A stretch of 64,000 nt of DNA from Rahnella laticis (GTDB lineage: Bacteria; Pseudomonadota; Gammaproteobacteria; Enterobacterales; Enterobacteriaceae): the NCBI RefSeq assembly GCF_015644585.1, contig NZ_JADOBI010000004.1:62001-126000 (forward strand). Direction: 5' to 3'. The notes below the pieces were generated by a model that was given only the letters and a program-made list of their open reading frames with translations, was not told where the DNA came from and did not search any database. Below are positions 1 through 10,513 of this stretch, in pieces. The position numbers were made by a program, and so were the translations under genes. How positions within the stretch are numbered: the stretch's first letter is position 1; every line of letters begins with the position of its first letter.

Positions 1-381
1 CAGATGACTGGTTTTCAAATCAGAATGATGAGTAACTGCATGAATTTTCTCAGAACGCACTCAGATTCAATACCTTATTAATAATAATCAGGTTTATTAA
101 AACCCGCCGTAAGGCTATTTGCGTATTTCACCGGGCGTCGCAGTCCGGTTTTTTCATTCTCTTCGCTCGTATAAAAAACACCCAAATTAAAAAGTAATTT
201 TGGTTAAACTCCAGATTATTCTGACTCCCGGATAATCAATACAAATTATTTACAATTAAAACCTCTCAAACCTCTCCATAAATTGCGTTAACTGTTTATA
301 CTGAAATAGCTCACCAGATAATGAGCCGCATTGATCCTCAGATAGTCACTCACGTCAGTCACTACAATATAAGGGGTCTAT
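1..381. other. Left-edge intergenic region
   Basis: No gene is visible in this AT-rich stretch before bssS. It holds one weak terminator-like hairpin (130-156), which probably ends a gene left of the window. The rest should include the bssS promoter: a TATACT hexamer at 297-302 could be a -10 element, but no convincing -35 lies 16-18 bases upstream. Confidence 0.5.
130..156 (+). terminator. Weak intrinsic terminator
   Basis: A five-base stem (ACCGG at 130-134, CCGGT at 145-149) with a ten-base loop runs into six T residues. The stem is short, so this is a modest candidate. It would end a plus-strand gene lying outside the window. Confidence 0.35.
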
Positions 382-636
382 ATGGACAGAAATGATGAAG
401 TTATTCAGACACACCCGCTTGTTGGTTGGGATATCAGTACCGTCGACTCTTATGACGCCATGATGATACGTCTTCATTACCTGTCTTCAAAAGACCAGAC
501 ACCCGAGGATGCTCAGGTAGACAGAACTTTATGGTTAACTACCGACGTTGCCAGGCAGCTGATCAACATTCTCGAAGCCGGTATCGAAAAGATAGAATCT
601 AACGAGTACGAATACAGTGATCACCGAAAACACTAA
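382..636 (+). CDS. bssS: Biofilm formation regulator BssS
   Basis: Encodes 84 residues. The N-terminal half, with the run VIQTHPLVGWDISTVDSYDA, and the block LWLTTDVARQ closely match E. coli BssS as I remember it, and the length is the family's usual one. BssS is a small cytoplasmic protein reported to affect biofilm formation through indole and autoinducer-2 signalling; its molecular activity is unknown. The ATG has an AAGGGG Shine-Dalgarno just upstream. The next gene is solA, as in E. coli, and a strong terminator at 655-690 makes bssS a single-gene unit. Confidence 0.95.
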   Translation: MDRNDEVIQTHPLVGWDISTVDSYDAMMIRLHYLSSKDQTPEDAQVDRTLWLTTDVARQLINILEAGIEKIESNEYEYSDHRKH

Positions 637-654
637 GTTTTACCTGTCAGCCTG

Positions 655-690
655 AGGCACCAGCGATTTCATCCTGGTGCCTTTTTCTTT
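655..690 (+). terminator. bssS intrinsic terminator
   Basis: A perfect nine-base stem (AGGCACCAG 655-663, CTGGTGCCT 674-682) with a ten-base loop is followed by a T-rich tract. It lies 19 bases after the bssS stop. Confidence 0.9.
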
Positions 691-779
691 ACCTCCGCTC
701 CCTTGCCTTCCCTGCCGTAAACTCACTATCATGCCCGTAGTCAATTTGTTAAAAAATTTCGACAGAGGAGCATTTGGTT

Positions 780-1895
780 ATGGATTATGATCTCATCATC
801 GTTGGCAGCGGTTCAGTCGGGTCGGCTGCGGGCTATTACGCCACGCGTGCCGGGCTGAAAGTGTTGATGATAGACAGCGCAATACCTCCTCATCAGGCAG
901 GCAGCCATCACGGCGAAACACGACTCATCCGCCACGCATATGGTGAAGGCGCCCGTTACGTTCCCATGCTGCTAAGAGCACAAACGCTCTGGAACGAACT
1001 GGCAGAGCTAAGCGGCGATAAAGTATTTCACCGCAGCGGCGTGGTGAATATTGGCCCTGAAGATTCCGAATTCATCGGCAATGTGAAAACTAGCGCTGAA
1101 ACCTACAACCTGAACACTCAGTCTCTTAACGCGGCTGAAATTCGCGAAAAATGGCCGCTGTTTACTTTACCAGACGGCTATTGCGGCGTTTTCGAACCTG
1201 ACTCTGGTTATCTGCAAAGCGAAATGGCCATCAGCGCTTACATCCGCCTCGCGCGCGAAGCGGGCTGCGCGCAGCTGTTCAACTGCCCGGTCGACGATAT
1301 CCGTTGGGTTGATGGCGGTGTTGAGGTCTCCACAATCGATGGCGTTTATCATGGCAAAAAACTGGCCGTGACCGCCGGAACCTGGGTGACAAAAATCCTT
1401 CCAGAGTTGCCGGTAAAACCTTTACGCAAAGTTTTTGCCTGGTTTCACGCCGATGGCCGATACAGCGAGGAAAATCACTTCCCGGCCTTCACGCTCGAAA
1501 CCCAGCAAGGTGACCAGTATTACGGCTTTCCTTCCGTAAAAGATTCCTTAAAGCTCGGAAAACATAATGGTGGTCAGTGGATCACAGAGCCGCAAGAGCG
1601 TAAACCTTTCGGCGGATTCAGCCAGGACGGTACGGAATCCTTCAACTTTTTCCGCCACTTTTTGCCGGGTGTTGGGGTGAGTTTACGCGGCGCGTCATGC
1701 ACTTACGACATGACCGCAGATGAAGATTTCATAATCGATACATTGCCGGGCAGAGAAAATACACTGGTCATTTCAGGCTTAAGCGGCCACGGATTTAAAT
1801 TTGCCAGCGTATTAGGTGAAATAGTGACTCATTTCGCTAACAATCATCCTATTCCTTTCGAACTTGAACCTTTCTCCCTTTCCCGCTTCAATTAA
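780..1895 (+). CDS. solA: N-methyl-L-tryptophan oxidase SolA
   Basis: A 371-residue flavoprotein of the monomeric sarcosine oxidase family. It oxidatively demethylates N-methyl-L-tryptophan and sarcosine-like N-methyl amino acids, giving formaldehyde and H2O2. Residues 5-12 carry the Rossmann GxGxxG (VGSGSVG) that binds FAD. Cys307 in the GASCTYD motif matches the cysteine that holds FAD covalently in E. coli (Cys308). The C-terminal [15 protein letters not shown] block is also conserved. Start choice: an in-frame TTG at 774 lies only 3 bases after the AGAGGAG Shine-Dalgarno (764-770), whereas ATG 780 has 9-base spacing and matches the E. coli N-terminus. A terminator at 1909-1947 makes it monocistronic. 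Confidence 0.95.
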   Translation: MDYDLIIVGSGSVGSAAGYYATRAGLKVLMIDSAIPPHQAGSHHGETRLIRHAYGEGARYVPMLLRAQTLWNELAELSGDKVFHRSGVVNIGPEDSEFIGNVKTSAETYNLNTQSLNAAEIREKWPLFTLPDGYCGVFEPDSGYLQSEMAISAYIRLAREAGCAQLFNCPVDDIRWVDGGVEVSTIDGVYHGKKLAVTAGTWVTKILPELPVKPLRKVFAWFHADGRYSEENHFPAFTLETQQGDQYYGFPSVKDSLKLGKHNGGQWITEPQERKPFGGFSQDGTESFNFFRHFLPGVGVSLRGASCTYDMTADEDFIIDTLPGRENTLVISGLSGHGFKFASVLGEIVTHFANNHPIPFELEPFSLSRFN

Positions 1896-1908
1896 TGTAA
1901 AGATGTTT

Positions 1909-1947
1909 CAACCGTCGTTAATATTCTTTCGACGGTTGTCATTTTAT
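1909..1947 (+). terminator. solA intrinsic terminator
   Basis: A perfect nine-base stem (CAACCGTCG 1909-1917, CGACGGTTG 1930-1938) with a 12-base loop is followed by a T-rich tail. Confidence 0.8.
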
Positions 1948-2101
1948 TTCCGCGAAGAGTCATTTTTAAGTTTCACTTTGAACGAGATCAATAGACCGGT
2001 ATTTCCGAATTGACAGCATTATAGAAAAAAACCTATGCTAGATGCAGAAATCACAGGAGTGGTTTCCGCGCGTAAATGATACGCCTGAACAAGGACGTCG
2101 A

Positions 2102-2770
2102 ATGAAACTCTCTATTATTGAACCCTGTGGATTCACCCGGTTAGGAATTTTCTCTTATCTTGTTGAGAATAATAATCTCGACATTATTGATACTGTGAAT
2201 ATTTCTCAGGCACTCAATTCACTGACAGAATTTCAGCCTGACGTTATTCTGGTGAATATGACGCAGTATTGTCATAACGCTGAATTATCATTGGAATTGA
2301 AGGCTTTCTTTGAGTTCCGCCATACCGCCAGAATATACTGTTATATCGATGCGAATTATCCTGACAGTGATGCGCCGATTGCTATCACACGCGAAGTTTT
2401 CGTTCTCAATAAACAGTCATTAACGCAATTATTACAAGAGATTGCTGCAGACCCGGAATCCTTTATGCCGGAAAACAACTTCGGCATTCCAAGAACCCTG
2501 TTCAGCGATCAGGAAATTCTGGTAATGGGATACTGGATGTCAGAAATGCCGAACTACCGGATTGCCAGAAAATTAAATATCAGCAGCCGCACCGTGTATG
2601 TTCATAAGCGCCATCTGGCTCAGAAAATTAAAGTCCGGAACCGGCTGGAATTTTGTTTTATTTACAATCTGATCAAGTATTTATTCTGGCCGATTGATGA
2701 CATTTCCGCGACGCCCATTAGCCGCCAGATTAAAGACGATCTGTTAATGATTTACAAAGCGCACAGCTAA
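2102..2770 (+). CDS. LuxR/RcsA-like transcriptional regulator
   Basis: A 222-residue regulator with a response-regulator-like N-terminal half and a LuxR-type helix-turn-helix near residues 145-200 (TLFSDQEILVMGYW, then IARKLNISSRTVYVHKRHLA). The opening IIEPCGFTRLG resembles RcsA. The acidic pair and phospho-acceptor Asp of true receivers are missing (PDVILVNM has Asn where Asp is expected), so phosphorylation-independent action is inferred. Start: ATG 2102 has AAGGA at 2091-2095 with 6-base spacing; the in-frame ATG at 2042 has no Shine-Dalgarno. It sits between solA and a MarR gene, where E. coli has none. Its targets are unknown; capsule, adhesion or motility would be typical of the family. 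Confidence 0.75.
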   Translation: MKLSIIEPCGFTRLGIFSYLVENNNLDIIDTVNISQALNSLTEFQPDVILVNMTQYCHNAELSLELKAFFEFRHTARIYCYIDANYPDSDAPIAITREVFVLNKQSLTQLLQEIAADPESFMPENNFGIPRTLFSDQEILVMGYWMSEMPNYRIARKLNISSRTVYVHKRHLAQKIKVRNRLEFCFIYNLIKYLFWPIDDISATPISRQIKDDLLMIYKAHS

Positions 2771-2781
2771 ATCATTCACAT

Positions 2782-2812
2782 AATGCCCTGAACAATCAGG
2801 GCATTTTTATAT
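2782..2812 (+). terminator. Terminator of the LuxR-type gene
   Basis: A perfect nine-base stem (AATGCCCTG 2782-2790, CAGGGCATT 2797-2805) with a six-base loop runs into a T tract. Confidence 0.9.
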
Positions 2813-2940
2813 TCTCGTCTTCCTGATTTTCCATTCAGTTTCACACATTCAGACATCAGCGGTTTACGCGGTTGCACTCTGCCGGCAGAGGCCTACAATA
2901 AGTTTTAAATTAGCAGCCTTATCTTGAGCAGCCTCATAAC

Positions 2941-3405
2941 ATGAAACACTCCGCTTCTGCAGATGTCACCCCAACAGAAATTACAGAAACGTTGCTTTCC
3001 GTAATCCGTCTGATGCGCAAACAAGTGGATGCAGCAATGTCCGCGCAGGGCCTTTCTCTGGCTCGCGGAAAACTTCTGTCCGCCATCGCGCATGAAGGCA
3101 CCTGCCGCCCCGCAGAACTGGCTCTGGTGCTTCAGCAATCTCCCCGAACCATCACCGATGCGATTGATGCCATGGACCGGGACGGTTTGCTGGTGCGCAA
3201 GCGTCATCCGACCGATCGCCGTTCACAATTGCTGGAATTAACGGAAGCGGGAAAACAGGCGTTAGAACAGACTAAAAAACCGAAGCAGGATGCTATCGAC
3301 CGGTTGTTTGACGGGCTGGATTTACCGGCCCGTCAGCAACTCATGGCCTCTTTGCAAAGCATTGAAACGCACGCAGTGCGCATTGAAGAGTTAAACAAGC
3401 TTTAG
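2941..3405 (+). CDS. MarR-family transcriptional regulator
   Basis: A 154-residue winged-helix regulator. The MarR fold is seen in the recognition-helix region ([20 protein letters not shown]) and the wing with the signature DRR ([16 protein letters not shown]). MarR proteins usually act as dimers that release DNA on binding phenolic or aromatic ligands, often controlling a neighbouring pump. The RND pump operon lies 4 kb away and tqsA is adjacent, so control of either is possible but not shown. The last 4 bases overlap the convergent tqsA end. No strong Shine-Dalgarno precedes the ATG. Confidence 0.8.
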   Translation: MKHSASADVTPTEITETLLSVIRLMRKQVDAAMSAQGLSLARGKLLSAIAHEGTCRPAELALVLQQSPRTITDAIDAMDRDGLLVRKRHPTDRRSQLLELTEAGKQALEQTKKPKQDAIDRLFDGLDLPARQQLMASLQSIETHAVRIEELNKL

Positions 3406-4442
3406 CGTTTTTGTGCGGCGCCATCGCCCAGCAGTACGGCAATCTTATGCCCGGCGGCCGTGGGTTCCAGCGCTATTTTCAGCACGATGGTCAGCGGCAC
3501 GGAGAGCAGCATTCCGACCGGCCCCATCAGCCATCCCCAGAAAATCAGGGACATAAAGACCACCAGCGTCGAAAGCCCCAGCCCGCGTCCCAGAATTTTG
3601 GGGTCGATAATGCTGCCAAAAACAAGGTTAATCAGTACATATCCGCCTGCCACGACAATCCCTTCACTGAAGCCGTTGAACAAGAACGCCTGAATAACCG
3701 GTGGAATTGCCGCCAGAAAAGAACCAATATTGGGAATGTAATTCAGCGCAAACGCCAGCATTCCCCACAGAAACGCAAACCGGATCCCCGTCGCTGCCAG
3801 CAGCGCCCAGACCGCCAGCCCGGTGACCACGCTGATTAACGTTTTGATCACCAGATAACGCGTCACGCTGTCGAGCGCCCGCTGAACGTTTGCCATCCCC
3901 TTTCCCGGTTCATCCGACATCTGTTCAATTTTGTATGGCAACTGCGGCACTTCGAGCAGCATAAAAGCCACCGTCATCAGTAACAGAAACAAACCCGCCA
4001 TCGCGTTAGACAGATAGCTGATGAGTTTACTGACCACGTTCAACGTCGCTGCCGGGTCGATATAACTGGCCAGCTGTTCAGGCGATAACGTCAGGTCGCT
4101 TTGCCCGGACAGTTCCTCGAGATAACTGAGTTTTTCGACGATCAGGCCGCGATACTGAGGCAGCGTGCGCGCAAATTCATTGAGCGTCACCAGCAGTTTG
4201 GTGGTCATGAAAGCCATCAGGCAGATCACCAGCGTCGCCACCAGCAAAACGGCGAGTGCGCGCGGCACCCGACATTTCCCCAGCAGCACAATCAGCGGAT
4301 TCAAAACAAAAGCCAGAAACAGCGCCAGAATGAAGGGTACGATGATGTCCGCCGCAGATTTAATTCCCGCGAAAATCACCACCAGCATCGCCATCATTAC
4401 GACGATTTTCAGTCCCTGAGTCGTCACGATCGTTTTACGCAA
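3402..4442 (-). CDS. tqsA: AI-2E family transporter TqsA
   Basis: A 346-residue inner-membrane protein with about seven or eight hydrophobic segments, closely resembling E. coli TqsA. Shared blocks include [30 protein letters not shown] and [12 protein letters not shown]. In E. coli, TqsA exports the quorum signal autoinducer-2 and affects biofilm formation; some family members are Na+/H+ antiporters. The start is TTG at 4442, with AGGAGG five bases upstream; no better ATG exists. It is 27 bases from the end of the RND gene on the same strand, so it could be read through from that operon. It overlaps the MarR gene by 4 bases, tail to tail. Confidence 0.88.
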   Translation of the reverse strand: MRKTIVTTQGLKIVVMMAMLVVIFAGIKSAADIIVPFILALFLAFVLNPLIVLLGKCRVPRALAVLLVATLVICLMAFMTTKLLVTLNEFARTLPQYRGLIVEKLSYLEELSGQSDLTLSPEQLASYIDPAATLNVVSKLISYLSNAMAGLFLLLMTVAFMLLEVPQLPYKIEQMSDEPGKGMANVQRALDSVTRYLVIKTLISVVTGLAVWALLAATGIRFAFLWGMLAFALNYIPNIGSFLAAIPPVIQAFLFNGFSEGIVVAGGYVLINLVFGSIIDPKILGRGLGLSTLVVFMSLIFWGWLMGPVGMLLSVPLTIVLKIALEPTAAGHKIAVLLGDGAAQKR

Positions 4443-4469
4443 ATCTTCCTCCTGATGCGGCCCGGTTTT

Positions 4470-7400
4470 TTAACGGGATTTCACCCATTCCCGCAGACGC
4501 TGGACATGCACATACAGCGACGGGATAAACAAGATCCCTACCGTCGTGGACAACAACATTCCGCTAAATACCGTGACACCAATGATGTGCCTGCTCATCG
4601 CGCCAGCACCCGATGCCAGTACCAGCGGCAAGACGCCCAGAATGAACGAGATTGCGGTCATCATGACGGCGCGGAAACGTTGCTTCGCGCCGTCCTGCGC
4701 CGCTTCGCGGATAGTGGCGCCCTCTTCCCTTCTGGCTTTCGAAAACTCGACAATCAGTATGGCATTTTTCGCCGCCAGCCCGATGAGCAACACCATACCA
4801 ATCTGAGCATATACGTCGTTGCTCAGACCGGCCAGATGCAGACCACCGACGGCGCCAAATACCGCAAAGATCACCGAAATCATCACCACCAGCGGTATGC
4901 TCCAGCTTTCATACTGAGCGACCAGGAAGAGATAGGCGAAAAGCAGCGCCGCGGCATAAATCACAATAGCCTGACCGCCCGCCTGAATTTCCTGCAACGA
5001 CATCCCGGTCCACTGATAACCATAACCGGCGGGCAGTTTCTGACTCAGGATATGTTCCATTTGCGTCATCGCCTCCCCGGAACTCACGCCAGGTGCCGCG
5101 GAGCCGCTGATCGCCAGCGACGGGAACTGGTTATATTGCGTAATAAACGGTGCGCCGAGAGACGGCGTCAGACTGACCATTTTCCCCAGACTGACGAGAG
5201 AACCGTTATCGCTGCGCACGGTCAGCGTCGAGATTTGGTCTGCACGCTGGCGATCTTCCATCTCATTTTGCATCTGCACGTTGAACAAACGGTTGTTGAT
5301 GATGAAATCGCTGACATTGATCCCGCCGAGCGATGTCTGCAACGAACCGAAGATCCGGCTGACCGGAACCTGCAATTGCGCAGCACGATCGCGATCCACG
5401 CTGAGGGCAATTTCAGGCACGGACGCACTGAATGTCGTGAAGACGCGGCTCAGTTGCGGATCCTGATTTGCCGCCTGAATCAGCGCCTGTCCGGTCGCCG
5501 CCAGTTCCTGCGGTGATTGTCCGCGTAACGCCTGTAAGCGCAAATCCAGCCCGGAAGCCGTACCCAGCCCGGAAATGGCTGGCGGGTTTATCGCCATAAT
5601 CATCGCAGAAGGAATGCCCGCCATCGCCGGTTGCAACCGTCCGATGACCTGATCCACACTGCTGCGCTCACCCCAGGGTTTCAGCAAAACAATACCAAAG
5701 GCAGAATTCGGTGAACTCCCGCCGCTCAGCAGGCTGAATCCGCTGATCGCGATGACATCTTCAACCGCATCATCTTTCCCGAGGATCGCCTTCATCTGCC
5801 CGAGAACCGTATCAGTACGGTTAAGGGACGCGCCGTCCGGTAACTGCACATTCACGAAGAAATAGCCCTGGTCTTCATCTGGCAGGAAAGATTTCGGCAA
5901 ACTGCTGTAACCCCATGCACACAAACCGGCAATTACAATCACGCTCACAATACTGGTCAGCACATTTTTGCTGATCCCGCGCGCGGCTTTGACATAGGTA
6001 TCGCGCACGCTGTCCAGCCCGTTATTAAAAAGCTGGAAGAAGCGCGCAGGTTTCTCCGGACGGGGCTTGAGTAATGTTGCGCACAGCGCCGGAGTCAGCG
6101 TTAATGCGTTAATACTGGAAAGCACCACCGCCGCAGAAAGCGTCACCGCAAACTGACGGTACAGCGCACCGGTAATCCCCGGCAGCACGGCAATCGGCAC
6201 GAATACCGCCAGCAGAACCACTGTAGTGGCAATAACCGGTCCGGCAATTTGTTTCAGCGCCAGACGGGTTGCGGCTACCCGCCCGAGCGACGGGTCTTCG
6301 ACCATCAGCCGTTCGACGTTTTCGACCACAACAATCGCATCATCGACCACGACCGTCAGCGCCAGAATAATAGCGAACAGACTCAGTGTATTGGCCGAAT
6401 AGCCAAAGATGTAAAGCACGGCAAATGTGCCGAGCAAAGAGACGGGAATGGTCAGCGCAACAATGAATGTGGCGCGCAAACTTTGCAGGAACAGGTAAAC
6501 AATGGTCAGAACGACGATGAACGTCAGCACCAAAGAAACAACGATTTCATCCAGCGTCGCGCTGACAAACCGTGTGGAGTCGAATTTAATTTCATAAGTC
6601 AGATCGTCCGGGAAGTAACCCGCCTGACGTTCCATTTCCGCGCGCACCGCATTGGCCACATTCAGCGCATTGGCACCCGGTGCAGGATAAACTGACAGGA
6701 AGGCTGACGGCGTCTGATTCAGCGTGGCGTTGACCTGATAATCCTGTGCGCCCAGTTCAATGCGCGCGACGTCATGCAAACGCACTGTCCCGCCGTTAGC
6801 ATTTTTGCGGACAATAATATTGCCGAACTCTTCCGGCGTACTCAGACGTCCTGCCCCGCTGATGGTCAGCGTTTGTTGCTGCAGGGACGGGCTTGGCGAA
6901 GCGCCAATCTGACCGGCCGCCGCCTGCACGTTCTGGCTCTGGATTGCCGAACTGATTTCCATGCTGCTGACATCCAGTGCTTCCATCTTGCGCGGATCGA
7001 GCCAGATTCGCATGCTGTAGTCACGGGAATCAAACACGCGGACATCGCCGACGCCGTCGATACGCGCTAAAGCATCGCGCAGCTGGATGCTGGCGAAATT
7101 GCTGATAAACAGCATGTCGTGGGTATGTTTCGGGGATAACAGGCTGATCCCGAGCAAAATATTGGATGCCTGCTTACGCACGGAAACGCCAGTATTCAGC
7201 ACTTCCGGCGGGAGCTGAGAGCTGACCTGAGAGATACGGTTTTGCACTTCAACCGCCGCAGTATCAGGATCCGTTCCGCTGGCAAAGGTAATCGTCAGCG
7301 AGTAACTGCCGTTATTGCCGCTGTTCGACGACATATAGAGCATGTTGCTGACGCCGTTGACCTGCGCTTCAATGGGTGCGGCAACAGATTCTGCGACGTC

Positions 7401-7565
7401 ACGCGCACTGGCGCCGGGGTAAATCGCGCTGACAGAAACGACGGGCGGCGTGATGTCCGGATATTGTTCCACCGGGATCACCTTGAGCGCCACGGCACCA
7501 ATCAGCGCCGTGACCAGCGCGATGACCACCGCAAAGCGCGGTCTTTTAATGAATTGCTCGAGCAT
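4470..7565 (-). CDS. RND multidrug efflux permease (HAE1 family)
   Basis: A 1031-residue inner-membrane pump of the AcrB/MexB superfamily, which exports hydrophobic drugs, detergents or dyes using proton influx. The proton-relay pair is present in transmembrane helix 4 ([15 protein letters not shown], near residue 406), as is the helix-10 lysine ([13 protein letters not shown]). Porter-domain motifs such as [19 protein letters not shown] are intact and the length is normal. It lies 9 bases after its adaptor gene (7575-8717), so the two are co-transcribed. No outer-membrane factor is encoded here, so TolC encoded elsewhere is the likely partner. Sequence alone does not separate AcrB-, MexF- or MdtF-like specificity. 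Confidence 0.92.
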   Translation of the reverse strand: MLEQFIKRPRFAVVIALVTALIGAVALKVIPVEQYPDITPPVVSVSAIYPGASARDVAESVAAPIEAQVNGVSNMLYMSSNSGNNGSYSLTITFASGTDPDTAAVEVQNRISQVSSQLPPEVLNTGVSVRKQASNILLGISLLSPKHTHDMLFISNFASIQLRDALARIDGVGDVRVFDSRDYSMRIWLDPRKMEALDVSSMEISSAIQSQNVQAAAGQIGASPSPSLQQQTLTISGAGRLSTPEEFGNIIVRKNANGGTVRLHDVARIELGAQDYQVNATLNQTPSAFLSVYPAPGANALNVANAVRAEMERQAGYFPDDLTYEIKFDSTRFVSATLDEIVVSLVLTFIVVLTIVYLFLQSLRATFIVALTIPVSLLGTFAVLYIFGYSANTLSLFAIILALTVVVDDAIVVVENVERLMVEDPSLGRVAATRLALKQIAGPVIATTVVLLAVFVPIAVLPGITGALYRQFAVTLSAAVVLSSINALTLTPALCATLLKPRPEKPARFFQLFNNGLDSVRDTYVKAARGISKNVLTSIVSVIVIAGLCAWGYSSLPKSFLPDEDQGYFFVNVQLPDGASLNRTDTVLGQMKAILGKDDAVEDVIAISGFSLLSGGSSPNSAFGIVLLKPWGERSSVDQVIGRLQPAMAGIPSAMIMAINPPAISGLGTASGLDLRLQALRGQSPQELAATGQALIQAANQDPQLSRVFTTFSASVPEIALSVDRDRAAQLQVPVSRIFGSLQTSLGGINVSDFIINNRLFNVQMQNEMEDRQRADQISTLTVRSDNGSLVSLGKMVSLTPSLGAPFITQYNQFPSLAISGSAAPGVSSGEAMTQMEHILSQKLPAGYGYQWTGMSLQEIQAGGQAIVIYAAALLFAYLFLVAQYESWSIPLVVMISVIFAVFGAVGGLHLAGLSNDVYAQIGMVLLIGLAAKNAILIVEFSKARREEGATIREAAQDGAKQRFRAVMMTAISFILGVLPLVLASGAGAMSRHIIGVTVFSGMLLSTTVGILFIPSLYVHVQRLREWVKSR

Positions 7566-7574
7566 AGTTATTCC

Positions 7575-8717
7575 TTAACCTTTTTTTGCCGGCGTCGCCG
7601 GAGCACCCAAGGCGTCACGCGTATTCACTTTCATCCCTGGCTGGATCCATTGCAGCCCTTCGGTGACCACTTTTTCTCCTCCCTGCAAACCTTCCAGAAC
7701 GAAATATCCCTGTCCGGTCTGCGCGCCCAGGCGGACAGGCCGTTTCTCAACCTGCTGCTCAGCATTCACCAGCAAAACAAAGTGGCCTGTGGCGTCCTGC
7801 TGTAAAGCCGCGGCTGGCAGAACCGGAAGTTTCTGTCCGGAGCGTGGTGCTGCCAGCACGTTAACGGAGCCACCCGGCAATAAACGGTGATCCGGATTAT
7901 CAACGGTCAGCCTGACGGGCAATGTGCCGGTTTGTGTATCAATGCGGTTTCCCAGGGATTCAAATTTCGGTGTTTTCAGGTACGGCGAACCATTCGATAA
8001 ACGCAGCGAAAGCGTCATGTTATCCGCCGCGAAAGCGTCCTCAAGCGAACCGCTGCTCTGGCTGGCACTGAGCACATCGCGTTCGTTAACGGAAATCACC
8101 ACACGAACCGGATCGAGCTGAACAATTTCAGTCAGCGCGCCGCTCGCGGGGTTCACCAGACTGCCGGTGTGATAATGACTCACGCCAATGCGCCCGGAAA
8201 TAGGTGCCGTAATGCGGGTAAAGCTCAGCTGCAATTCCTGAGTTTTCAGGGCGGCCTGAGCCTGCGCGACGGCGGCCCGGGCGGTATCGCGTGCGGCAAG
8301 TGCGGTATCGACATCAGACTGACTGACCGTGCGTGCATCGCCCAGACGCTGAATACGGTTCAGATGCGTCTGTGCATGTCGGGCCGTGGCGTTCGCACTG
8401 TCGAGCTGCGCTTTCGCCTGCGCCACCGCGGAGTGATGCAGCGCGGGGTCGATTTCGTAAAGGACATCCCCTTCTTTAACCAGCTGACCTTCCTGGAAAG
8501 CCCGCTTAGAAATAAAACCTTCCGTGCGGCTGACAACATTCACCGCCTGAACAGCCTCAAGGCGGCCAAGATAAGTGCGGCTGACGCCATCATTTTGCGT
8601 TGCGATAGTCGATGTCGTCACCGTCGGAACAGATTGCGCATTCGCGACAACCGGAAGGGATAAAAACAGGGCCAGCAGTGGGGATAAAGCTGCATGACGG
8701 CATATTGCAGGAAACAT
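7575..8717 (-). CDS. RND periplasmic adaptor (membrane fusion protein)
   Basis: A 380-residue HlyD/AcrA-type adaptor that bridges the inner-membrane pump and an outer-membrane channel. It has a cleavable signal peptide ending near ANAQS, the first lipoyl half-motif (VVSRTEGFISKRAFQEG), an alpha-helical hairpin at about residues 98-165 and the second lipoyl half (LSFTRITAPISGRIG). AcrA is a lipoprotein, but no lipobox cysteine is present here, so the mature protein is probably soluble or held by partners. The ATG is preceded by GGAGAG. It is the first gene of the pump operon, followed directly by the permease. Confidence 0.9.
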   Translation of the reverse strand: MFPAICRHAALSPLLALFLSLPVVANAQSVPTVTTSTIATQNDGVSRTYLGRLEAVQAVNVVSRTEGFISKRAFQEGQLVKEGDVLYEIDPALHHSAVAQAKAQLDSANATARHAQTHLNRIQRLGDARTVSQSDVDTALAARDTARAAVAQAQAALKTQELQLSFTRITAPISGRIGVSHYHTGSLVNPASGALTEIVQLDPVRVVISVNERDVLSASQSSGSLEDAFAADNMTLSLRLSNGSPYLKTPKFESLGNRIDTQTGTLPVRLTVDNPDHRLLPGGSVNVLAAPRSGQKLPVLPAAALQQDATGHFVLLVNAEQQVEKRPVRLGAQTGQGYFVLEGLQGGEKVVTEGLQWIQPGMKVNTRDALGAPATPAKKG

Positions 8718-9271
8718 AGTGTCACTCTCCGTGTCAGGTCGGATGCCGGTTATGTTGGGTCAGGAAAGTGCACGCACCGGCTCATATCCATTTTAGTAGA
8801 TAAAAAAATTCCTAATCAGAATTTTCGGAGATTATAGAGGTGATGACTTTCCATAAACTGATCCCGATCAGTTTGCATAATATCCCGTGATTTCTTTACG
8901 TTATATTTAAGGAATATTTAGAATTAATATTCCGAAGAGCCTTATCCGCTAAATCAGATAACGTTTTTCATTTTAGTCATCATCCAAAAATAACAATCAC
9001 GGGTGAAATTAATTTTTTTACTCAAATTTTTAGTAATAAAACAAACTTTACCGTCGATGACAAAACCTGACAAACCCGCACCCAGACTGAAGCCCAGCCC
9101 ATCACAGCCGTTCTAATGAATCAATAACGAATAAGCTGAACAAGATAACCTTAATCAGTTCAAAAATAGTGAACAAGTTAAATTAATCATCTATTTTGAA
9201 AATAATAGTTTGCCAGAATGTTTCCAAATGTTTACTTTCCAAAAATAACTCTCACTATGAGCGGCCAAATT
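8718..9271. other. AT-rich divergent regulatory region
   Basis: This 550-base gap separates the minus-strand RND operon from plus-strand yceJ. It holds the candidate RND promoter and palindrome (8831-8874). The remainder is AT-rich and should contain the yceJ promoter, but no clear hexamer pair was found. No ORF with a convincing ribosome-binding site was seen. Confidence 0.5.
8831..8874 (-). promoter_or_regulatory. Candidate RND operon promoter with palindromic operator
   Basis: Read on the minus strand, a perfect TATAAT (-10) lies at 8831-8836, about 114 bases upstream of the adaptor ATG. The -35 position (8854-8859) holds AGTTTA, a poor match. Overlapping it is a perfect inverted repeat: AAACTGATC (8855-8863), two bases, then GATCAGTTT (8866-8874). 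A dimeric repressor or activator bound here would directly gate the pump operon. Promoter assignment is inference from motif spacing; the palindrome itself is plain in the sequence. Confidence 0.55.
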
Positions 9272-9817
9272 ATGTTTTGGAAAAATACGACTGTGCGCTT
9301 CGGGCATATTTCAATTCTGATCCACTGGATTGTTGCGCTGGCCGTTTATGGCCTTTTCGCACTGGGACTATGGATGGTCGGGCTGGGCTATTACGACACC
9401 TGGTATCACCGCGCGCCGGAAATTCATAAAAGCATTGGTGTGCTGGTTTTCGCGGCCATGGTATTCCGGCTGGCCTGGCGCTTTATTTCGCCGCCACCAA
9501 AACCGCTGGACAGCTACAGCGCCAAAACCCGGCTCGGGGCCTGGCTCGCGCATGTTCTGCTCTTTGCCGGTCTGTTCGGGATCCTGCTCAGCGGCTATCT
9601 CATTTCGACCGCCGAAGGCCAGCCGGTCAGCGTTTTCGGCTGGTTTGATATCCCGGCCACCCTGTTCGGGCTGGAGCAACAGGCGGACATCGCCGGCACC
9701 GTACATCTGTGGATGGCGTGGGGAATTGTGATTATCTCTGCGTTCCACGCGCTGGCCGCACTCAAACATCATTTCATCGACCGCGACAGCACGCTGACAC
9801 GCATGCTGGGGCGCTGA
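9272..9817 (+). CDS. yceJ: Cytochrome b561 family protein YceJ
   Basis: A 181-residue four-helix inner-membrane b-type cytochrome of the bacterial CybB/YceJ type. Histidines that could ligate two haems occur in [32 protein letters not shown] and [11 protein letters not shown]. Family members pass electrons from quinol to partners; E. coli CybB is a superoxide:quinone oxidoreductase. Start: ATG 9272 aligns with the E. coli N-terminus, although ATG 9257 in the same frame is possible and neither has a strong Shine-Dalgarno. It is followed 46 bases later by yceI, the same pairing as in E. coli, so a two-gene operon is likely. Confidence 0.85.
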   Translation: MFWKNTTVRFGHISILIHWIVALAVYGLFALGLWMVGLGYYDTWYHRAPEIHKSIGVLVFAAMVFRLAWRFISPPPKPLDSYSAKTRLGAWLAHVLLFAGLFGILLSGYLISTAEGQPVSVFGWFDIPATLFGLEQQADIAGTVHLWMAWGIVIISAFHALAALKHHFIDRDSTLTRMLGR

Positions 9818-9863
9818 ACTGTTTCACCTTGCGATTCACTTAATGGATAAATGGAGAATAACC

Positions 9864-10442
9864 ATGCTGAAAAAAACCACTCTGGGCCTGACACTGGCAT
9901 CCCTGTTGCTGGCCGCAGGCACCGCAAGTGCGGCGAATTACAAAATCGACAAAGAAGGACAGCACGCGTTTATTGAGTTCCGTATCAAGCATCTGGGCTA
10001 CAGCTGGCTTTACGGCAGTTTTAACGATTTTGACGGCGGCTTTACCTTTGACGAGAAAGACCCGGCAGCGGATAAAGTGAACGTGACCATCAACACCACC
10101 AGCGTGTTCACGAACCATGCCGAACGTGATAAACACCTGCGCAGCGCGGAATTCCTCAATGTGAGCAAGCATCCGCAGGCCACGTTTAAATCCACGTCGG
10201 TGAAAAAAGAGGGCGATAACCTGGCCGTTACCGGTGATTTCACCCTGAATGGCGTGACGAAACCATTAACCCTCCAGGCGAAATTGCTGGGTCAGGGTAA
10301 GGATCCGTGGGGCGGTTATCGCGCCGGGTTTGAAGCCGCAGGCACAATTGCGCTGAAGGATTACGGGATCACCACTGATCTCGGCCCTGCATCGCAGGAT
10401 GTCGAGCTGATCATTTCCGTGGAAGGCGTGCAGGAGAAGTAA
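9864..10442 (+). CDS. yceI: YceI-family periplasmic protein
   Basis: 192 residues with a signal peptide ([19 protein letters not shown], cleavage after TASA). The mature part is the YceI lipocalin-like beta-barrel ([55 protein letters not shown]), matching E. coli YceI along its length. Such barrels bind long isoprenoid lipids; E. coli YceI is induced by high pH and osmolarity. Start: ATG 9864 has GGAGA 7 bases upstream and gives a proper signal peptide; the upstream in-frame ATG at 9843 would spoil it. It follows yceJ in the same transcript and ends at the terminator 10461-10497. Confidence 0.92.
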   Translation: MLKKTTLGLTLASLLLAAGTASAANYKIDKEGQHAFIEFRIKHLGYSWLYGSFNDFDGGFTFDEKDPAADKVNVTINTTSVFTNHAERDKHLRSAEFLNVSKHPQATFKSTSVKKEGDNLAVTGDFTLNGVTKPLTLQAKLLGQGKDPWGGYRAGFEAAGTIALKDYGITTDLGPASQDVELIISVEGVQEK

Positions 10443-10460
10443 TCCGCATCGCCAAAACAA

Positions 10461-10497
10461 AAGGCCCTGACGGTTTTAAATCGTCAGGGCCTTTTTT
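10461..10497. terminator. Bidirectional terminator between yceI and trhO
   Basis: A perfect 12-base stem (AAGGCCCTGACG 10461-10472, CGTCAGGGCCTT 10482-10493) is followed by T residues on the plus strand and by TTTTGTTTT on the minus strand. It can end both convergent genes. Confidence 0.93.
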
Positions 10498-10513
10498 ACG
10501 ACGGATCAAAAGT

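Noticed and set aside
4101-5516. Long plus-strand open frame (471 codons) opposite tqsA and the RND gene
   Set aside because: It is rich in Arg, His and Gln, has no ribosome site or family match, and mirrors two well-supported minus-strand genes.
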